Assembly (NCBI GenBank): GCA_002049455.2
Contig: KV918845.1
Span: forward strand, 1-64,000
Origin: Porphyra umbilicalis
Lineage: Eukaryota > Rhodophyta > Bangiophyceae > Bangiales > Bangiaceae
DNA: 64,000 bases
Reading direction: 5' to 3'
A model generated the notes under the pieces. It was not told where the DNA came from. It did no database searches and was given only the letters and a program-made list of their open reading frames with translations. Below, one piece after another: positions 63,977 to 64,000 of the stretch. A program made the translations under genes and the position numbers. Position 1 is the first letter of the stretch, and every line of letters begins with the position of its first letter.

Positions 63977-64000
63977 ATGGAGGCGGACCTGTGGGCGGTC
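63977..64000 (+). CDS. Possible gene start running off the window
   Basis: ATG at 63977 in the context GCGGTCATGG opens eight codons (MEADLWAV) to the window end, after a pyrimidine-rich leader. Nothing more can be said. Confidence 0.25.

Overview
The window looks like nuclear DNA of a GC-rich red alga, most likely a bangiophyte of the Porphyra/Pyropia kind. This is an inference. It rests on a tRNA-Lys with an extra intron in the D loop (a feature known from red algae), a plastid CURT1/CAAD protein and a plastid sugar-phosphate translocator with transit-type leaders, and few introns. All five introns I can place share the donor GTACGT. Coding DNA is rich in Ala/Gly/Pro codons and in long G or C runs.

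Layout. Positions 1-37.7 kb are a host gene block: tRNA-Lys (-), HAS1/DDX18 DEAD-box helicase (-), TRAPPII subunit TRS120/TRAPPC9 (-), fused biotin enzyme BIO3-BIO1 (+), a small spliced COX7c-like gene (+), a C2H2 zinc-finger factor (-), DDI1 (-), a small unknown ORF (+), DUS3 (-), CWF18/CCDC12 (+), a low-complexity ORF (+), CURT1 (-), a short-chain dehydrogenase (+), an unknown probably plastid protein (+), a triose-phosphate-translocator family protein (-) and eIF3e (+). These are housekeeping genes of translation, splicing, trafficking, proteolysis, biotin synthesis and the plastid. Several pairs are divergent with compact shared upstream regions.

Positions 38.7-62.7 kb are a nest of mobile elements. 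A Mutator-like short element with a 10-bp target duplication carries a TA-flanked MITE. Next is a small pogo/DDE_1-type transposon whose transposase gene is split by a 6-kb CACTA element with a 3-bp (CTG) duplication. Then come two adjacent, diverged copies of an unfamiliar repeat-encoded protein, and finally a young DIRS-like tyrosine-recombinase retrotransposon with split direct repeats. The last 1.3 kb has no clear gene except a possible start at the very edge.

Caveat: many conserved host genes change frame exactly at runs of eight or more G or C. I read this mainly as homopolymer miscounting in the assembly, so these genes are annotated as single loci spanning the breaks. All homology calls were made by eye.
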